From Chloroflexota bacterium (GTDB lineage Bacteria > Chloroflexota > Limnocylindria > P2-11E), in assembly GCA_027310565.1 (NCBI GenBank), contig DAIDAP010000011.1, positions 1 to 64,000 on the forward strand: DNA of 64,000 bases, written 5' to 3'. The notes under the pieces were generated by a model, which saw only the letters and a program-made list of their open reading frames with translations, had not been told where the DNA came from and searched no databases. This document shows, piece after piece, positions 60,890-64,000 of the stretch. The position numbers and the translations under genes were made by a program. Every line of letters begins with the position of its first letter. Within the stretch, counting starts at the first letter, position 1.

Positions 60890-62055
60890 CGCGCGTCGCG
60901 CGCGGCGCGGCGATCGTGGCGCTCCTCTTGCTCGCGGGCGCCCTCGCCGCGCGCGGCGCCGAGTGGTACCGGACCACCGACTTCTTCTGCATCTATCAGG
61001 GCTCGCGCGCGCTCCTCGTCGGCCGCGATCCGTACGACGACGCCTGGATCCGCAGCCAGACCGGCGGCCTGTACCCCCAGGCCGCGTTCGCCGGCGGTGG
61101 CCTCGCGCCCGCGCCGTGCCGGAGCGCATACGGCTACCCGCTCTGGACCGCCGCGGCGCTCGTCCCCGTCGCCGCGCTGCCGCTCGAGGTGGCGGCCGCG
61201 CTGTGGGCGGCGGCCGGCATCGGCGCGACGATCTACGGGGCCTCCTTCGCCTGGCGCGCGTTCCGCGGGCCGGCGCGCCTCGCCTGGCTCTACGCGATCC
61301 TCATCGTGGCGTCGCAGCCGTTCTGGATCCTGCTCATCAGCGGGCAGCTCGACGGAGTCGTCTTCTTCGTCGTCGCGCTGCTCGTGTGGGCGCTGGCGGC
61401 GCGGCGGGCCGCCGGCGCCGGCGCCGCGCTCGCGCTGACGGCGCTCAAGCCTCAGCTCGTCGCGCTCACGCTGCCCGCGGTCGCGCTCCGCGCGCTCGCG
61501 CTGCGCGAGCGGCGCCTCCTCGGCGCCGTCCTCGCGACGGGGGCGGCGATGGTCGTCGTGCCGATGGCCTTCGTGCCCCTCTGGCCGATCGAATGGATCG
61601 ACGAGCTCACCGGGCGGCGCGCGCGCGTGAGCGGGCTGCTCCCGACGGCGTGGGGGCTCGCGGCGGACGTCCTCGGGAACGGCTGGCTGGGTGCGGCCCT
61701 CGCCCTCGGGCTCCTCGCCGCCGTCTGGCTGCTCGTGCGCGGTCGCGCGCTCGATCTCACCGAGGTCGCGGTCCTCTCGCTGCCGCTCTCGCTCTTCGTC
61801 ACGCCGTACGCCTGGAGCTACGACCACCTCGTCCTCGCGGTGCCGTGGGCGTTCCTGCTCGCGCGCGCTCCGGCGCGGGGCGGGGCGCGTCTCGCGGCGC
61901 TCGTCGGGGTCGTCGCGCTCGCGAGCGCGCTGCCGTGGGCCCTCTACGCCGTCGCGTTTGCGCGAGGCGGCGAGACGCTCTCGGCGGTCGTGCCGGCGCT
62001 CACCGCGATCGCCGTCGCGGTCGCGCTGCGCGCGTCGCGGGCGCCCACCGCATGA
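60886..62055 (+). CDS. GT87-type membrane glycosyltransferase
   Basis: A 389-residue member of the same group as 55511 and 57980: RTTDFFCIYQGSRALLVGRDPYD (about residues 24-46, GRDPYD core), SAYGYPLWTAAALVPVAALP and LKPQLVALTLPAV. It has an extra loop between the DPYD motif and the YPLW block (about 47-75) with two cysteine-bearing stretches. Probably a polyprenol-dependent mannosyltransferase. ATGA overlaps on both sides. Confidence 0.8.
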   Translation: MTRVARGAAIVALLLLAGALAARGAEWYRTTDFFCIYQGSRALLVGRDPYDDAWIRSQTGGLYPQAAFAGGGLAPAPCRSAYGYPLWTAAALVPVAALPLEVAAALWAAAGIGATIYGASFAWRAFRGPARLAWLYAILIVASQPFWILLISGQLDGVVFFVVALLVWALAARRAAGAGAALALTALKPQLVALTLPAVALRALALRERRLLGAVLATGAAMVVVPMAFVPLWPIEWIDELTGRRARVSGLLPTAWGLAADVLGNGWLGAALALGLLAAVWLLVRGRALDLTEVAVLSLPLSLFVTPYAWSYDHLVLAVPWAFLLARAPARGGARLAALVGVVALASALPWALYAVAFARGGETLSAVVPALTAIAVAVALRASRAPTA

Positions 62056-63271
62056 GGCGTCTGGTCCTCCTCGCCGCGACCGTCGCCCTCGGGCTCACGA
62101 TCGCCGCGGCTCTCGTCGTGGCGCCCGACTACGAGACACGCGTCCTGAACGATCAGCTGCAGTACCTCTCGCTGGCGCGCGGTCTCGTCGAGCGAGGCGA
62201 GTTCACGAGAGCCCTCGCGGGCGAGCCCTTCATCCCCGAGACGAACCGGTTCCCCGGCTATCCGCTGCTCCTGGCGCCGCTCTGCGTCGGCGGCTGCAAC
62301 CACCTCGCGATCGCCGTGGCGCAGGGCCTGCTCTTCGCGGCGCTGGTGCTCGCGTCGTTCGCCCTCGCGAGACGCGTGCTGCCGGAGCGGGCCGCGGGTC
62401 TGGCCGCACTGGCCGTCGCGCTGTACGTGCCGTTCGCGTACTACGGCGCGCTGGCGCTCTCGGATCTTCCCGGCGCCGCGCTGCTCGCGCTCGGAGTCGC
62501 GGCGTGGCTCCGCGCGCGCGATCGCGGGTCGCTCGCGTGGGCGTTCGCGGCGGGGGCGCTCCTCGGCTGGGCCGGCCTCGTGCGTGGCGCGCTCCTCGCA
62601 TTCCCGCTCGCGCTCACCGCGCTGGCGCTGCTGCGCGACCGTCGGGCCGCCGGCCTCGCCGCCGCCGCCCTCCTCGGCGCGGGCATCGTCGTCGCGCCCT
62701 ACGTCGCGTACGCCGAAGCGAGCTTCGGCCGGCCGTTCGGCGCGAACAGCGGCACGGTGATGTGGATCGGCGTGACGCAGGGGCGTGCCGAGTCGTCCCT
62801 CGACGCGACGGAGCGCGCCGAGGTCGATGGCGCCCGCGCCGAGATCGCGGCGTTCGACGCGATGACCGATGAGCGGGCCCGCGCGCTGGCATGGCTGCGG
62901 CTCGACGACTCGCTGGGGCGCCGCGCGCGCGCGCTCATCGCGCACGACCCGGGGCGCTGGATCGGCTCGATGCTCCCGCGATCGATCGAGCTGTGGGCCG
63001 GTGACCGTCCGCTCGAGGCGAGCGTGAGCAGAGCGTCGCCATCGGCTCGCTGCAGATGGTGCTCGTCATCGTCGGTCTCGTCGGGACGGCCGTCATCGCG
63101 CGCCGTGGTGAGGCCGGCGCCGCGTTCGCGGCGGTCGTCGCCTACGTCTGGATCACGGCGCTGCCCTTCCAGGTGGAGGGGCGCTACTCGCTGCCCGCGA
63201 AGGCCTTCCTCATCATCGGCGCGATTGCCGTGGTCGATCTCGTCGTGCGACGACGGCGCGGTGCTCGCTGA
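62052..63271 (+). pseudogene. GT39/ArnT-like membrane glycosyltransferase with a frameshift
   Basis: Roughly 405 residues if the frame is repaired. The N-terminal part reads like a PMT/ArnT-type GT-C enzyme: the first loop has NDQLQYLSLARGLVERGEF and ETNRFPGYPLLLAPL. At about 63027-63032 the frame breaks: the upstream frame degenerates into a Ser/Arg-rich tail ending at 63275, while the true membrane C-terminus (MVLVIVGLVGTAVIARRG and VEGRYSLPAKAFLIIGA) continues in another frame to a TGA at 63269-63271. A single missing G would explain it. Either a broken gene or an assembly error. Confidence 0.7.
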
Positions 63272-63272
63272 G

Positions 63273-63278
63273 TAGACT
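63273..63278 (+). promoter_or_regulatory. -10 box of leaderless promoter for the last gene
   Basis: TAGACT, seven bases before the GTG at 63286. Confidence 0.45.
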
Positions 63279-63285
63279 TCCGGTC

Positions 63286-64000
63286 GTGCCGGATGCCGCG
63301 GCGATCCGACGCATCGCCGCGCTCACGCTCTTGATCCTCGCCGTCCGCGTCGTCTCCGCCGCCGTCGTGTCGGGCCCCGGTTACACCGACGCGTACTACT
63401 ACACCGCCGTCGCGGGGCGGCTCGCGCGCGGCGAGGGGCTCACCGCCGACTTCATCTGGTCGCCGCTCGAGGCCGGCTCGCTCGTCCTCCCGGTCGCGAG
63501 CCACCTCTTCTGGGTGCCGCTCTCGACGGTCCTCGGCGCGATCGGCATCGCACTCGCGGGCCCGCTCGTCGGCGACTTCCGCGCCGCGCAGGCGGCGATC
63601 ATCGTGGTCGCCGCGCTGCTCCCGGCCACGGGGTACGCGGCGGCCCGCCGGCTCGGCGCGGGCGAGCCGCTCGCGCTCGCCGCGGCCGCGGCCGGCGGTC
63701 TCGGCGGCCTGTTCGCGCCCGGCCTCGTCGACCTGGACGCGTACGCGCCCGCCGCGGTCATCGGGACGCTGTTCTTCCTCGCCTACGGGCGCGCCGCGGC
63801 CGGCGACGTCCGCGCCGGCGCGCTCGCCGGCCTGCTCGTCGGCCTCCTCTATCTCGCGCGGAGCGAGGGCGCGCTCTTCGGCGTCGCGCTCCTCGCGCTG
63901 CTCGTCTCCCGACGCACGCGCGTGGCCGGCGCCGCCGGGGCCGCCGCCGCGATCGCGATCGGCGGCGGGTGGCTCGCGCGCGACGTCGCCGCGGGAGCGC
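63286..64000 (+). CDS. membrane glycosyltransferase (GT39/ArnT-like), partial
   Basis: An open frame of 238 codons from GTG 63286 running off the right edge without a stop. An N-terminal span (LTLLILAVRVVSAAVV) is followed by GYTDAYYYTAVAGRLARGEG (about residues 34-53), the typical first-loop pattern of GT-C dolichol/polyprenol-sugar transferases, and several more spans with YLARSEGALFGVALLALL. Sugar and acceptor unknown. It begins after its own leaderless-type promoter. Confidence 0.75.
   Translation, partial: MPDAAAIRRIAALTLLILAVRVVSAAVVSGPGYTDAYYYTAVAGRLARGEGLTADFIWSPLEAGSLVLPVASHLFWVPLSTVLGAIGIALAGPLVGDFRAAQAAIIVVAALLPATGYAAARRLGAGEPLALAAAAAGGLGGLFAPGLVDLDAYAPAAVIGTLFFLAYGRAAAGDVRAGALAGLLVGLLYLARSEGALFGVALLALLVSRRTRVAGAAGAAAAIAIGGGWLARDVAAGA

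Noticed and set aside
57842-61129. Reverse-strand open frame of about 1095 codons in the glycosyltransferase cluster
   Set aside because: Shadow of four clear membrane-protein genes on the other strand.

Overview
The window is a very GC-rich (about 70 percent) bacterial chromosome segment, densely packed with genes. It has no rRNA, tRNA or CRISPR array that I can recognise. GTG starts and 4-base stop/start overlaps are frequent. Many operon-leading genes have a TANNNT -10 box only 6-9 bases before the start codon, as expected for leaderless mRNAs. Menaquinone (not ubiquinone) context, a complete F-type ATP synthase operon and many GT87/GT39-type membrane glycosyltransferases fit a Chloroflexota (for example Limnocylindria-like) or actinobacteria-like lineage. 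This assignment is inference; no marker gene settles it.

Layout. 142-10743: a conserved unknown winged-helix protein, a membrane protein, menG, fadD, an Ntn-hydrolase asparaginase, and a reverse-strand operon of metallo-beta-lactamase hydrolase, a three-domain acyl-activating/ACP/acyltransferase fusion and an AI-2E family permease. 10807-21292 (reverse strand): TSUP transporter, pncB, SDR, uppP, BtrH-like protein, VapBC, alpha/alpha-toroid protein, tldE/tldD, yjbQ and a PLP dehydratase.

21319-36641 is a housekeeping block in an order shared with B. subtilis and relatives (prmC, tsaC, rpiB, glyA, upp, then a wecA/tagO-like gene, with the atp operon further on). It is interrupted right after upp by an 8.4-kb defence island: hsdM, hsdS, a Fic AMPylase gene, and hsdR with a C-terminal AlbA/Schlafen-type domain. 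A decayed 60-bp copy of the upp 3' end lies at the island's right edge, and hsdR terminates inside it, out of frame. This marks the insertion junction.

36643-41345: S9 peptidase, DinB protein, a Hint-domain lipoprotein, a stand-alone response regulator and a CorA-family transporter. 41368-48218: atpZ-B-E-F-H-A-G-D-C. 48296-52599: a beta-propeller lipoprotein, Nudix hydrolase, VOC protein, HicB-DinB fusion, and a divergent DtxR-type repressor/FTR1 iron permease pair with an operator-like palindrome. 52668-64000: mreB followed by an envelope glycan cluster (WecG-type and GT4 transferases, four GT87-like membrane mannosyltransferase homologues, PHP phosphoesterase, UPF0104 protein, a frameshifted GT39-like gene and a partial gene running off the end).

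Most notable: the composite type I R-M/Fic/AlbA island with its upp insertion scar; evidence for CTG initiation (upp, the DUF72 gene and the DinB gene lack a usable ATG/GTG/TTG where the family's N-terminus must begin); the leaderless promoter signature; and the domain fusions (synthetase-ACP-acyltransferase, HicB-DinB, HsdR-AlbA).
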